Shown here one piece after another: positions 11,405 through 22,766 of a DNA stretch of 64,000 bases. The notes under the pieces are model-generated. The model did not search any database and was not told the DNA's origin. It saw nothing but the letters and a program-made list of their open reading frames with translations. The position numbers and the translations under genes are program-made. The stretch comes from Micromussa lordhowensis. Taxonomy: Eukaryota; Cnidaria; Anthozoa; Scleractinia; Lobophylliidae. The DNA lies in the NCBI GenBank assembly GCA_964020085.1, contig OZ026601.1:5892835-5956834 (forward strand). Direction: 5' to 3'. The stretch's first letter is position 1. Every line of letters starts with the position of its first letter.

Positions 11405-11740
11405 ACACGGCGTGTTGTGAGATGACAACAAAGAAAGACGACCTTCTGCTTAATAAATAAAGCAAGCTCAAATAAACAAGCCTGACCTCTCACTCATATT
11501 TTATCAAGACTTAGCCCATAAAACAAAATTCAGCACTTAACTAAATGGAATTCAGTAAGTCACAGCGGAAGATTCCGTGCTTTTCTTTAAGAGCCATGGC
11601 AAACGCGAAACAAATAGATCACTTAAAGACTTGAAGGAAGTCTTTTAACCACAAACATTTATCTATCAATGCACAGCCTAGGTCAAACTGAATGTCACAG
11701 CAACAAGCAGTAAAAGAATAGAGGTAGCTGGTCTTATTTC
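11405..11740 (+). repeat. 5' flanking repeat Y of paralogue 2
   Basis: Direct copy of 298-571 and inverted copy of 16600-17290. It lacks the 389-bp foldback element found in the first copy. Confidence 0.7.
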
Positions 11741-13325
11741 ATGCCTGCAAAAAAGTGCTAAAGAACAATAGCAAAAAAACGTTCAGCAGTTTTCAGGGAT
11801 ATTTCTTAAACTTCACGCCTAAGCTCTCATTATTTTTAAACCTTTCTGAGAAGAAGGCGAAACCCGTTGAAAAGAATACATGACATATCATGACATTTTT
11901 GCTCGGGTAGGATAAGCTAGTCGTGACGTCAGTACGGTGTTCTTTTAGTTTGGCTGTTTTCGCCAACAAGTTCTTCAAAATCATAAGGCAATAGTGTAAA
12001 GTGTTTTTATTTGCTTCCAGTGTTTTCACCTCTCTTATCCAGGTCACATACATGCAGCAGGCTAGGTTGTAAGCAGTGCGGCAGTGCTCGCTTGTTGGGA
12101 GAAGTAAAAAATGGAACTTTGTAATAGTTGGAGTGGTTAGTACAGCGTGGGTTCGTTGGTGTTTACACTTATTTTCTTTACATTCCCTTCACGCTACGAC
12201 ATCGACTACCGCTCAAGGATACGCCTAACCTTTTTTACACACCCTTGAATAGTTTGATTTAAAAATATTAATCCCATTTAGTTGAAGTAATTTACAATCA
12301 TCTTTCAACTATTTGGAAATACGCAAAAGTTTGAGCCAAATAGCTCAAATATTTTTCACTCTCCCGGCATGTTTCTGGACGTCGCGTAAATGACTTTATT
12401 TATGGTTAAACAAATAAATGATAAATAAATAGTTTATTAGCACTTCTGGCAGTTAAAAACTGAATTAACAGTGTAGATCACAAAGTAATGTTTAAGTCTA
12501 ACTACAGTTAATGTTTACAAGCTGAGTCTAATTACAATAAAAACGGGAACACTGAATTAGGCCACATTCATGCGAATCTAAATGTAAAAAAGTCATTTGC
12601 TCTCTTTGTCCTTTTCAGAGTTTTTGGAGCTGTAGTGTTTCCCGATCTTAACTGATATGGTATATTTCTTGTCGTGACTTTGGGAGCCAAGTTAAAATTA
12701 AAAACTGCTGTAACAAGTTTTTTTTTTTAATGAAGTTTTCTTTTGAGCAGTCCTTTTTTGATCCGATACAGCAGTTAAATCGTCAAGCTTATAAATAGCT
12801 AAGCGTCATTTTTAAAGAGTACTCAGATCGTGAATGTTGTCTAAAATCAGTTTGAAGCCAAGCTGTTATAGCTGCTTTTGGCAAACTTTCCGTTGATTTC
12901 GCCCACACGTAGCCTGAGCCTCAGAAGTCGCAGAAGGACACTTTTTCAATTTGGGTTTTCCGTTTCGGCATTCGGCAGGACATTTGTATTTCGAATCACA
13001 AAATATCACATGTTTCAAAACTGCTCCAGGCGCTTCGAAAAAGCCCCAAACTTTTGACTTAATATGGTCTAAGATCTTCTTAGCGACCACATCCCCGTAG
13101 GCGACCGCCTAGGTTTGCGATGTGTGGTTTCCGATGAGAGGTTTGAAGTTATTAACTTCTCTGTTCACTGAAATCGGTCTCTTTCAAAAGCAGGACGTCC
13201 GCTGGCCAGTGTTATTTTATAATTACAAAACTGCTCTAGGCGCTTCGGAAGAACTCCGAAGAAACGCGAATTCTTGGGCAGTTACATACATTACACATAA
13301 ATGTATACCTGTATTGTGTTAATAG
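11741..13325. other. upstream region of paralogue 2
   Basis: Aligns with 961-2140 upstream of paralogue 1 over many blocks. No exon is seen. Confidence 0.5.
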
Positions 13326-13333
13326 TATAAAAG
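13326..13333 (+). promoter_or_regulatory. TATA box, paralogue 2
   Basis: TATAAAAG 59 nt before the initiator ATG. A start site about 30 nt downstream would exclude the out-of-frame ATG at 13345, whose short frame overlaps the real start. Confidence 0.6.
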
Positions 13334-13391
13334 GAAGCTTAGCCATGAAAATTTCAACATTGGAATCAAACCGAAAACAAGAGAGCATCAA

Positions 13392-16179
13392 ATGGCGTTG
13401 AAGGGGATTTTTGTAGTAAGTAACTTTGTAGGAACTTAATGAAAAAAACTTAAAAAACTAATTACTTACTTGATACTGCTATTAAGATGATTTTCCTAAG
13501 AGAATAGTTTGAACTCTTTTCTGCACTGTCTTTTAAGCTTAGTTTTCTCAGTAATCCCAATACAAAGAGAAACGTTAAGGACATTGAATGTCCAAGACTT
13601 TTCATGAAATGTTCTCACTGACAAAGTTATTTAACTCCTATTCACCTTATTTTCGTAACTGAACGCTGAAATGTTTACGTTAACGTTGAAAACAGCTGCT
13701 CGCACGTTTATCATAATTGGTATGTTAACACAATCTGTTTTGATTTCTTATAAGTGTTCAGTTGTCTTGTTAATCTTTACCTGTAGATTGCTGCCGCCTG
13801 CTTCCTAGCTCACAGAGAAGTTGTATCAAGCCTAAATTGCCTGAGCTCGGTTTGGAAAAGTGATCAACAATGCGTTGGAGGCAATCTTATGAAGATTAAT
13901 ACTAACTGTGCTACATTTGCCGGTAGCAGGCAATGTGAAGTAAAAAGTACTGGCAAAACTACCAAAGACATCAGGACACGTAAGTCATTGAAGAAAACAG
14001 CATTTTTTTGCCGCGCGTGTATAGCAACCAATAAAATGCGTGCTTCTTGCGCGTCTATGAATAATAACGAGCAATATCATTGTGACAGTGCTAAGAAGTT
14101 TCTTTAACTGTAAGTCAATGTCTTGAGAACAATAGGCATTTCTCCCGATGTTTTTAATTCAGACGACTTTAATTCAGACGACGTAATATTTAAAGTGAAG
14201 TCTTTCGTCATGGTAGTCGTGCAAACTCACATTGATTCCTTTGATAATTAGAGAAATTTGTCTTACGCACACTTGAACAATCAAACACTTAACAGGTGAA
14301 GATTTTTACTGATAACCTGAGTGAAGTAAGCCAATCAAATCATCTCAGCTGACATTCCACATTACATACGATATTTACATCATGAGCAAGGTGAAAGCCA
14401 TAAATCTTCTAGTGGTTACGATAGTAGGGTATCAACTCATAGTCAGTTATAAAGCGTTTTCATGTGACGTCACGGCAGCCATATTGGTGTACTAAAGCAA
14501 TCCTGTGGGAGTTTAACTCTTTACCCTTTTTTATAAAAACACTTCCTATTAGCTCGATGTATTTGCATGTGTGCTGGCTGCCTAATTGTAAACGTTCTGT
14601 TTTGTTTCCTGAAGGATTTAAGATTGAAGAGCCGAACAAGATCAACAAGCCCGGGTTGTATTGTATTCAGTTCACTGATATACACGATTCCAATAGAAAA
14701 TATGCACTGAAGACCATCAACGGGATTAGTCTTGCTTTTGAGGCGAGTGAATAAATACTACTTTTGCAACGCTCTCGAGTAATATACCATGGTTTATCCA
14801 AGAGTAATTCATAACTTCTCGACCAAAGGCTCATGTTTAATATTAAGAACAGAAAAACAAAAACAAAAAGAAAGAAAATACAAGTGAAAAGTAGGATATT
14901 CCATGATATACTACGAGAGAGCGTTGCAAAAGTATGTTACCATACTATAGAAAACACATTGGGCAACAAAATCAATGCGATATACTCGTAGTGCATGATG
15001 GAAAGGTTAGTGTAGCTACCTCTAAGCCACAAGTGATACTTGGGTAATTTCCCGAGTTTCTTAGCGCGTGCTCCCGAAAATACGTTCGTTGGCAAAACGT
15101 GATGCGAACGTCAGATTTAGAGCAGTCAGAGTTGTCCTGCTAGTTTTGTTCTACAATGGAGCATTTGCCTTAGATTCCTTTAGATTTAGACCAGTCCATT
15201 ACCCTCGTCGCTGGACAAAGGTAATTCGTAGCTCGATTTCATTCTGTTTTCATTGTGCCTTCTTAAGATTTTCGTGTATTTTGTCAGAACAAGCCTACTC
15301 GAATACGGCTCGTTTTCTCATCGATTTCTTTGTCATGTATTACTTCCTAGTTCTAAGCTTCTTTCTGTAACCTGCTGAGGATATTAAAAGGAAGTTGTAA
15401 TTCTGCCAGCAGTGTGATCCTGAGTTGTTTCGATCGAATTTGGATCTATTTATCGTGCGAAAGGTCGCCGGTAACAGTTAGATATATTATCATCCGATAT
15501 GGAACGGCTTTCCTGTATTCTGATCGTTTGGTTTTTATTCCAGCGGCTTAAGAAAAACGTTGGAGCACCGCTATAGACTCGCCGTAACTGTCTTCCGTAG
15601 AATTAAAGCCGCGTTTTCAAATTTCTCCGGCGTAGTATGGACAGGGCATATTACGGAAAGAGCTCAAGCGTTGTTCTCCTGTAGTTCCAATAGTCTGTTT
15701 GCCACAGTGCATTATTAACAGTCCACTTTTTGTATAGCAAAGATATCAGTGACTTCACCTATTGTTCAAGATTATATGCCAACCAGAGACCTATTGGCTG
15801 GTAAAACAAAGGATTTCTTTCGTTTCACGTTGTGAGCGTTTAATACCAAAAACAATGTTTGCAAACAAAAATCGTCCCTATAGTTAACTCTGTGGTCTAT
15901 TGGCCGTCAGTATTTTTATGGACTGTAACATATGTTTATATTTATTTTGTCGTTCTCTTTCAATTGCATTCACAGGAAGGTGGCTGTCACGGCAACATAA
16001 GTAGTGATTTCCTGTTTGCGGAACAGCAGGCTACGACCAGTTACCCGCCGAAATATACATACAGGCCGAGTCAATACGCGGGCAAGTGTCTAACCGGCAA
16101 GTGCGATGGAGGACTATCTCTGGCTAGCGTTACCAATTTGAAGAATAGGAAATGTTTCTTTCGAAAACTACCTGTATAA
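13392..16179 (+). CDS. secreted Cys-containing protein, paralogue 2 (beta-trefoil-like?)
   Basis: Four coding exons: 13392-13415, 13787-13979, 14615-14742, 15976-16179, giving 182 residues with the same phases (0, 1, 0) and the same sizes as paralogue 1 except one extra codon in exon 4. Signal peptide MALKGIFVIAAACFLA. Repeat segments CVGGNLMKINTNCATFAG in exon 2 and CDGGLSLASVTNLK...CFFRKL at the end match paralogue 1. The last ~150 bp of exon 4 plus the adjoining 3' UTR are almost identical to paralogue 1 while the first third of exon 4 is diverged, which suggests recent gene conversion. Intron 3 would need a GC donor (GAG|GCGAGT) where paralogues 1 and 3 have GT, so it is either a GC-AG intron or splicing is weakened. 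Poly(A) signals lie at 16423 and 16436. Confidence 0.7.
14455..14600 (+). repeat. dispersed repeat D, copy 1 (in intron 2)
   Basis: The block 'tttcatgtgacgtcacggca', 'ccatattggtgtac', 'aatcctgtgggagtt' and 'gtgtgctggctgcc' recurs at 59577-59740. Paralogue 1 lacks it in the matching intron, so it is an insertion. No coding capacity. Confidence 0.6.
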
Positions 16180-16599
16180 GTTTTGTTATCTAACAACACT
16201 TAGCCGGCATGGCATTTAAATCATTGTATCTAACTTGTTTGTCATTTAAGCCGAACTAGAAGTAGTTTGCAAAGTAAACATAATAATGACGAATACAACT
16301 TTCTAAATACCATTTGTTTGTTTAACAATTTGTTTTTACGGAGTCATATTTTCGTTAAAATGTTATTGAATTTAAATCTAACCGATGATAGATCACTGGG
16401 TTTACTTATGTGACCAGAAGACAATAAATTGTTTTAATAAAATACAGAGAATTACACCACACGGGATTGTTTCCACAGTAGTCGTATATCTTTCTACTGT
16501 TTTTTTTTTCCTGTTATAAGTTTTTCCCTGTTATCGAACCCTGAACCACCTTGCCATATAAGATTTCATATGCTCATCTCGTTTACCCTCGTAAATATT

Positions 16600-17290
16600 T
16601 ATTTACAATTATTCACCGAATAGAGGTTGTATTAGGGAGGCGATTTCCCTCGCTGTGAAGACACAGCTTGTTACCGTGACATTCAGTTTGACCCAGTCTG
16701 TGCATTGATAGATAAATGTTCGTGGTGAAGACTCCTTTCACGTCCTTAAGTGGTAGTTCTTTTATTTGTTCCATGTTTGTCTTGGCTCTTAAAAAAAGCA
16801 ACGTGTAACTTCCGCTGTGACTTACAGAGTACCATTAAAAAAAGCCTGCCTGCCTGCCCGTAATTAACTGTGTAGTTTTATACTCTTCATACTATATTGT
16901 CCAACAAAATCATTCCATAACTTAACTCAGTTTGGGATTCAAATAGCAAGAACATAAACGTGTCTTCCCGACCGACGGTGAACTTTTCCGGCTGAAAATG
17001 GAGCGAAGAAGGTGCACTTGGCGGGGTGTACGTAATCGTACAATCCTATTAAACCATGATAGGATCGGATATATTCCACGGTCGCTTGTTGACCGTCGGG
17101 ACACTCACAAAAGGATTTCAGGAAACGTGATAACTGAGAGACATTTCGTTAAGTGCTCTATGTTTTCTCTTTACGCTAAGTCTTGATAAAACATGACTGA
17201 GAGGTCAGCCTTGCTTATTTGGGCCTCTTTTATCTACTGAGCAGGCGTAGTCTTCCTTTGAGGTCGCACGAAAAAGTCGACTACTGAAGA
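16600..17290 (-). repeat. 3' flanking repeat Y' of paralogue 2 (inverted Y)
   Basis: On the minus strand it repeats 11405-11740 in the same block order and continues further out. The minus strand also keeps an open frame here (16801-16613, 62 residues, containing TNIYLSMHRLGQTECHGNKL). The other three copies of the repeat have this frame in part or broken, so a former coding exon is possible but unproven. Confidence 0.65.
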
Positions 17291-18675
17291 AAGGATGTCT
17301 GCGAATCACCGTTGCTTATCGTGTTCCCGCGCCTTGCAGCTCACGTTTGTTTTAAGTTTCCGGCTTATCCAGTCTATATTTTGTAGAATTGAAGAACAGG
17401 ATACTGGAATACGACTAAGGCCAAGGCGATTCAGAAACGTTTTCACTTAATCAAAGGAACTGATTAAATGGCAGACGATACCTCGGCATAGCCCATCGAA
17501 AAATTAGAAGGTCGATCATCTGTCTCGCAAACAGACATCTACTTTTTAACTATTTTCTTTTCGCTATTTTGAATTGAATTTTCGCAATAAAAATTAAAAT
17601 CCTCAAAGAACATCTCTTTGAAGAGAAAAATTCCTTCACATTGTCTACTGACATTCATATTTCGACGTGAAACAAACAGGACGCAGAAGGCCGAACAAAG
17701 AAATGTACGATTGATGACGTGTTTTTAGTGTTTCAGTAGTAACTAATCATAACTGACAATTTGGCTGCCTTCCCAGAGCAGCAATCACCTCACTTAAGAT
17801 GTGAGTAAAAGAGCTCTGAATTAGAGAAGGTGTAAGTCTCTGACAAAAAGTTGCGTTTTTTAGTTTCAGTCACCGTTTTTGTGAAGTTACGCTGTTTTTT
17901 CATCTTCTTCTTTCATAAAAGTTTTATATGGCGGACTATGTTTTCAATTTGTGTGAATGCTTTCTCGCAGTTGCTGCTACAAAGCCGTCACGTAGAAAGC
18001 AAAAGACGAGGGGGTGTTGATATTGGAATAACATATCGTGACTCTACAACATTGAGTTAAGAGGTTGACTAAATACCTTCGATTTAAGCTTTTTTCTCGA
18101 GTGTTGATAATGACTTCAAAGGACCTTGATAATTACGTATCCATCGAACGTAGAATGTAAAATATAAATATAAAAGAGATTTAGTAATGGCCCATCCAGA
18201 GGGTAGCTATTCGTACACCTTTTGCAAATCGAGTTGTGATTTCAATGGAAGTGTTCAGTGTTACGATTTATATAGTAAACCCCTGATAAAATCACTCAGA
18301 CGAAGGGCAGGAACCACAGACAAAAAGCTCAACCCAAATACATTATGACGCTGGTTCTGGTATTCCAACCCACGTGCCACATTTAGTACAGTCGAGTCTT
18401 CTCACCAGTTCAACCCCGGCGGTTCCATAAAACTTTGTTTATGGTGTGTAACGAGCCAACTCATGATTTGAAAAATAAACTGACGAAATCCTATAAGGAA
18501 AAACAACGATGATTAAATTTCAAAAATACCATTCGTTTGTTTGTTTATAATTTGTTTTGAAATCGAACTTTAAACAAATTTCAGGTAGACCGATAAGTGG
18601 CTTTACTTATGTCGTCACAAGAACTATATCATTACAGAATGAATTGTTTAATGCGTGAGGTTTTGTTGTTTTAAT
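17291..18675. repeat. distal 3' flank, direct repeat of 19690-20880
   Basis: No gene. Blocks such as 'gaaaggatgt...gcgaatcaccgttgct', 'aaagcaaaagacgagggggtgttgat' and 'tagtaaacccctgataaaatcac' recur in order at 19725, 20490 and 20775. The last block is the single-copy counterpart of the 303-bp repeat unit at 20777-21685. Confidence 0.6.
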
Positions 18676-19029
18676 AGGGAGCTTAAGCAACGACGACGGC
18701 GACGCCGAGGACGACGCCTAGTAAAAAATGAATTTATATTTTACCAACGAAATTCGTAGCTGTCAAGATCTGTTCAGTACTCCAACGGCTCTTAAAGCGT
18801 GCTCAGGCTAAACACGCAACCACAGCGTTCAAACGAAAAATTAGCCGTCGTCGTCCACGTTCCTCAGAGTACGCACATCTTGGTCATTTCACTTTGTTGT
18901 TTTGCAGAGAACGGCAAAGAAATGTACAAAGAGTTATAATGCACGTGCACAGCTATTGTTTTGCTCATTAAACCTTTTGTTTGGTGACGTTCTCGTTGCC
19001 GTCGTCGTCGTAGCTTGCTTAAGCTCAAT
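18676..19029. mobile_element. MITE family M, copy 2
   Basis: Ends AGGGAGCTTAAGCAACGACG and GTAGCTTGCTTAAGCTC. It is homologous along its length to 4607-4978. Confidence 0.8.
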
Positions 19030-19094
19030 GTTACAGATGCTCCTGTCGCGATTGTTATATAAACAACATTTTCCTGGAAATTCAGTTGCTCTAA

Positions 19095-19265
19095 GAACAT
19101 CATTTGACATCGGAAAGAACAGAGCATATGTCGTTCACAAATAGCTATAATTAAAATTCTCGATTTTATCGTCTTCTGTCGGCACAAACTTGCGGCGAGT
19201 TGCACACCTGTTTGCTGGAAACGGAAGTACTTACCGCGCTAAGACACCTCTGTTTGTTATACATA
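19095..19265 (-). repeat. outer flanking repeat X', third copy
   Basis: Reverse complement of about 11150-11290 and direct match to part of 8020-8160 ('cacctgtttgctggaaa', 'cgctaaga', 'ctctgtttgttatacata'). It closes the paralogue 2 unit on its right. Confidence 0.6.
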
Positions 19266-20776
19266 GCTTAAATATTTGTCACCTTTATAGTTAAACAACT
19301 TATCAATTTGAAGTTGGTTAAAGTGTTAAAAAATAAAAACTGCTATAAAGAGTTTTCGAGGATCGACGTTTTGAGCATTACCCTTTTTGTCCTCGGGAAA
19401 TTGTCAAAGTCCTTTTGATCTGAAGAAGAGCTAACGCTCAAAAAGTCAGCTTCACAGACTCGCTACAGCGGTCGATCGTCAAGCTTATCGAAAAAAAAAA
19501 ACAACTAAGCGTTATTGATAAAGTGTACAAAGATTGGGAACGTTATTTAAAATCAGTTTGATGCCAAAAACTTTCGTAGAATTCACCCACGCGTAGCCTG
19601 TGTCGCCGAAAAGTAGACATTGCAAAAGTGGGTTTTCCGTTACGGCAGTCGGACGGAAAAGGAGTGACTGTTTGCCACTTCGTCAAACACGTTCCGCGCT
19701 GAGAAACAGTCGACTACTGGAGAAAGGATGTTTGCGAATCACCGTTGCTAATCGTGTTACAGTGCCTTGCAGTTCACGTTTGTTTTCAAGTTTCGCTTGT
19801 AGAGTCAGAATATACTTTAACGATGCCTGGTTTTAAGCAAACTACCCGAGACTGTGGTTAACGAACTTTGGCAAAAGAATAGGATACTGGAATAGGAGGC
19901 AACGGTGATTCAGAAACTTTTTCACGCGGATCAAAGGAATCCTAATGCCAGACGATATGTCTCATAAAATTCTCATAAAAAGGGTCTTGAAATGGTCAAT
20001 GGTCTTGTTTTGAAATGGCCAATGATCTGTCTCGGAAACAGACACCTACACTTCGACAATTTTCGCTTTACAATTCTTGACCTTTTTTGCAAATATTTAA
20101 AATCCCCGAGGAACGTCTTTTCAGAGAAAAGTTCCTTCACACTTTCTACTGACTTTCTTTATTTATTTCGACGCGAGGGAACAGAGATCGAATTAGGTGA
20201 ATAACGACGTGTTTTAAGTGTTTCAGCCAAATTGATAATTTGGCTGCCTTCCCGGAGCACTACATGTAGTTCGTCAGTCGTGAGCAAAAGAACTCTGAGT
20301 TAGAAAATATGGAAGCCTCTCACAAAGTTTCCTTTGTTTAGTTTCGTCATCGTTTCTGTGGAGCTGTCCTGTTTTTTTTTTCCCTTTTTCTTAGTTTCTT
20401 AAAAATCTGTTGAATATAAACGTTATAACTGGTGGAGTATGTTTTCAACTCTACGTGAAGCCTTTCTAACAATTGCTGCTAAAAAGCCGTCACGTAGTAG
20501 GAAAAGACGAGGGGGCGTTGATGTTAGAATAACATATCGTGAGTTAATAGACTGATTAAGTAGGTTGGATTTATGTTGGTTTTTTTTCACCAGTGTTGAT
20601 TTAGTCGATAACAACTTTCAAAGACCTTTATAATTACGTATCACATCGAACGTGGAATATAAAGTGTAAATATGAAAGAGAACTATTAGTGGCTGCCGGT
20701 AGGGTAGATATTGGTCCAATTTTGTCAGATCGAATTGGGATTTCAGTGGAAGTGTTCAGTGGTATGATTTTGTGGA
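19260..20776 (+). pseudogene. gene-less unit: 5' flank joined to 3' flank
   Basis: 19260-19660 matches the promoter-distal 5' flank of paralogues 1 and 2 ('ctcgctacagcggtcgatcgtcaagcttat', 'aaaatcagtttgatgcca', 'gggttttccgttacgg'). From about 19690 the sequence instead matches the 3' flank of paralogue 2 (17280 onward). The gene between them is missing, so I read this as a unit whose gene was deleted. None of the four exons is found here. Confidence 0.5.
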
Positions 20777-21685
20777 GGTATAGCAAACCACTGATAAAAT
20801 CACCAGCACCAAGAGCAGGAAACAACAACAAACTCAAACTACTAGGCAGCCTCCTCATTACTTCAACCCTGACGGTTCCATAAAACCGGCGCGTTTGAGT
20901 GTACTATTTACCAAAACCTCTTAAACAAATCTTGGTAGAGAATATAATTCTAATTGGTTCACTGACACGCAAGGGGAATGAGGTACACGAGGAGACGAAA
21001 GTAGGGGGCGGACCGGACGAACTCAGGCAGGCCGTAAGAGAATCCCCCAAACTTCCACTCTTGTCTCTATCACACGGGAAGTATAGCAAACCACTGATAA
21101 AATCACCAGCACCAAGAGCAGGAAACAACAACAAACTCAAACTACTAGGCAGCCTCCTCATTACTTCAACCCTGACGGTTCCATAAAACCGGCGCGTTTG
21201 AGTGTACTATTTACCAAAACCTCTTAAACAAATCTTGGTAGAGAATATAATTCTAATTGGTTCACTGACACGCAAGGGGAATGAGGTACACGAGGAGACG
21301 AAAGTAGGGGGCGGACCGGACGAACTCAGGCAGGCCGTAAGAGAATCCCCCAAACTTCCACTCTTGTCTCTATCACACGGGAAGTATAGCAAACCACTGA
21401 TAAAATCACCAGCACCAAGAGCAGGAAACAACAACAAACTCAAACTACTAGGCAGCCTCCTCATTACTTCAACCCTGACGGTTCCATAAAACCGGCGCGT
21501 TTGAGTGTACTATTTACCAAAACCTCTTAAACAAATCTTGGTAGAGAATATACTTCTAATTGGTTCACTGACACGCAAGGGGAATGAGGTACACGAGAAG
21601 ACGAAAGTAGGGGGCGGACCGGACGAACTCAGGCAGGCCGTAAGAGAATCCCCCAAACTTCCACTCTTGTCTCTATCACACGGGA
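20777..21685 (+). repeat. 303-bp tandem repeat, three copies
   Basis: Units begin at 20777, 21080 and 21383 and are almost identical; the third has two or three substitutions and ends at 'gggaagtg'. As 303 is a multiple of three, long frames stay open on both strands (for example 20899-21186 and 21202-21489), but the repeated peptide has no start context or known motif, so I do not call a gene. Confidence 0.9.
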
Positions 21686-22650
21686 AGTGTTCTGTTTTTC
21701 TCAAATAATTTTGGCCCATTGATAATCACTTAACTTGGCTGTTGTGTTAAAACAACATAATTTTACAATACAATTAGACAAGTTTGCGTGTTCAGATTTA
21801 GTTGATAAAATTTGGCTGGAAAATCAACTATGATGATTTGTTTTGAATGAGTGATATTTTCGTTAAAATATTGGTGAAGTCGAAATTTAAACATTGCTCA
21901 GGTAAGCCGATAACTGGCTTTAATTATATATGTAGCCATAAGAGCGTAAACCGGCACAGAATGAATTGTCTTGATAAAGTACAGAGAATTATTAAAAGGG
22001 ATTCTTTACAACGTCTATATACCTCTCTTTTAAGAATAATGCTTGTGGCATAAGATGCGTGAGGTTTTGTTTTTTAGCAGCGTAACAGATGCTGATTCAA
22101 GTTCTGAAAAGATATAGTGATGTGGTTTTTGATTTCATTGTGGATATCGCAAAAGACCGCAATTTCCTGTTTTGTGCTTACAAGTTCTACTTCCACTCTT
22201 AAAAGTTTCTATCTGAAACTACGACTGTACAGTTTCAGATACGAGAGAATAACAATATAAGCCCGTCAGTAGGAGGCAGTGTTTTAAAACATTTTAACCA
22301 CCTTTAATTCAAATCCCTGTCTCTTACGCGGGATTAGGTTTACAGAAAAAGTGGTCGGGTCACCGATACTCTTTATCAGGTAGTGTTTGTTCATTAGGGC
22401 GTAACTAAACAAGACGAAGTAGAATCCGTTTAGTGAATACAGTATATCGCCCACGTTTCTGGCTTTCTCGTTTGATCAATCCGATGCCAAGTACTTTTTC
22501 CTTTCTACAGTTTTTCGTGTATGCATCCTGTGTAGTCAACTCTCTAATTTCACACTGTAAAAATTAGTTAAAAATCACGTTCTACTGTTTCTGTTTTCTT
22601 AACTTTCGGAAGTGGTAAAGAGGTGAATTCGTATGCTGTTACATAAAATA
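21686..22650. other. upstream flank of paralogue 3
   Basis: No exon recognised. 21830-21985 resembles the 3' flanks at 6230-6330 and 18550-18650 ('gatattttcgttaaaat', 'ataactggctttaatt', 'cacagaatgaattgt'). Confidence 0.4.
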
Positions 22651-22658
22651 TATATAAG
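22651..22658 (+). promoter_or_regulatory. TATA box, paralogue 3
   Basis: TATATAAG 109 nt before the ATG. With a start near 22681 the leader would hold two upstream ATGs (22688, a four-codon frame; 22726, a 21-codon frame that overlaps the real start out of frame), so translation may be damped. Confidence 0.5.
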
Positions 22659-22766
22659 GGAAGATCTTTATCATGCAAGCAGTATAAATGAGGTGCCTCT
22701 AGAGGAGAAAATTAATTCACAGTGAATGATCCGGATTGGCAAAGTGAAAAAAACAGAGGCGACTAT

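Noticed and set aside
15068..15370. 100-codon frame in intron 3 of paralogue 2 with a hydrophobic stretch
   Set aside because: No homologue in the other paralogues, no motif recognised, and it is flanked by repeat-like sequence; probably chance or a transposon relic.
20899..21489. 95-codon frames repeated in the 303-bp units
   Set aside because: They remain open only because the period is a multiple of three; the single-copy relative at about 18280-18440 is not open in that frame.
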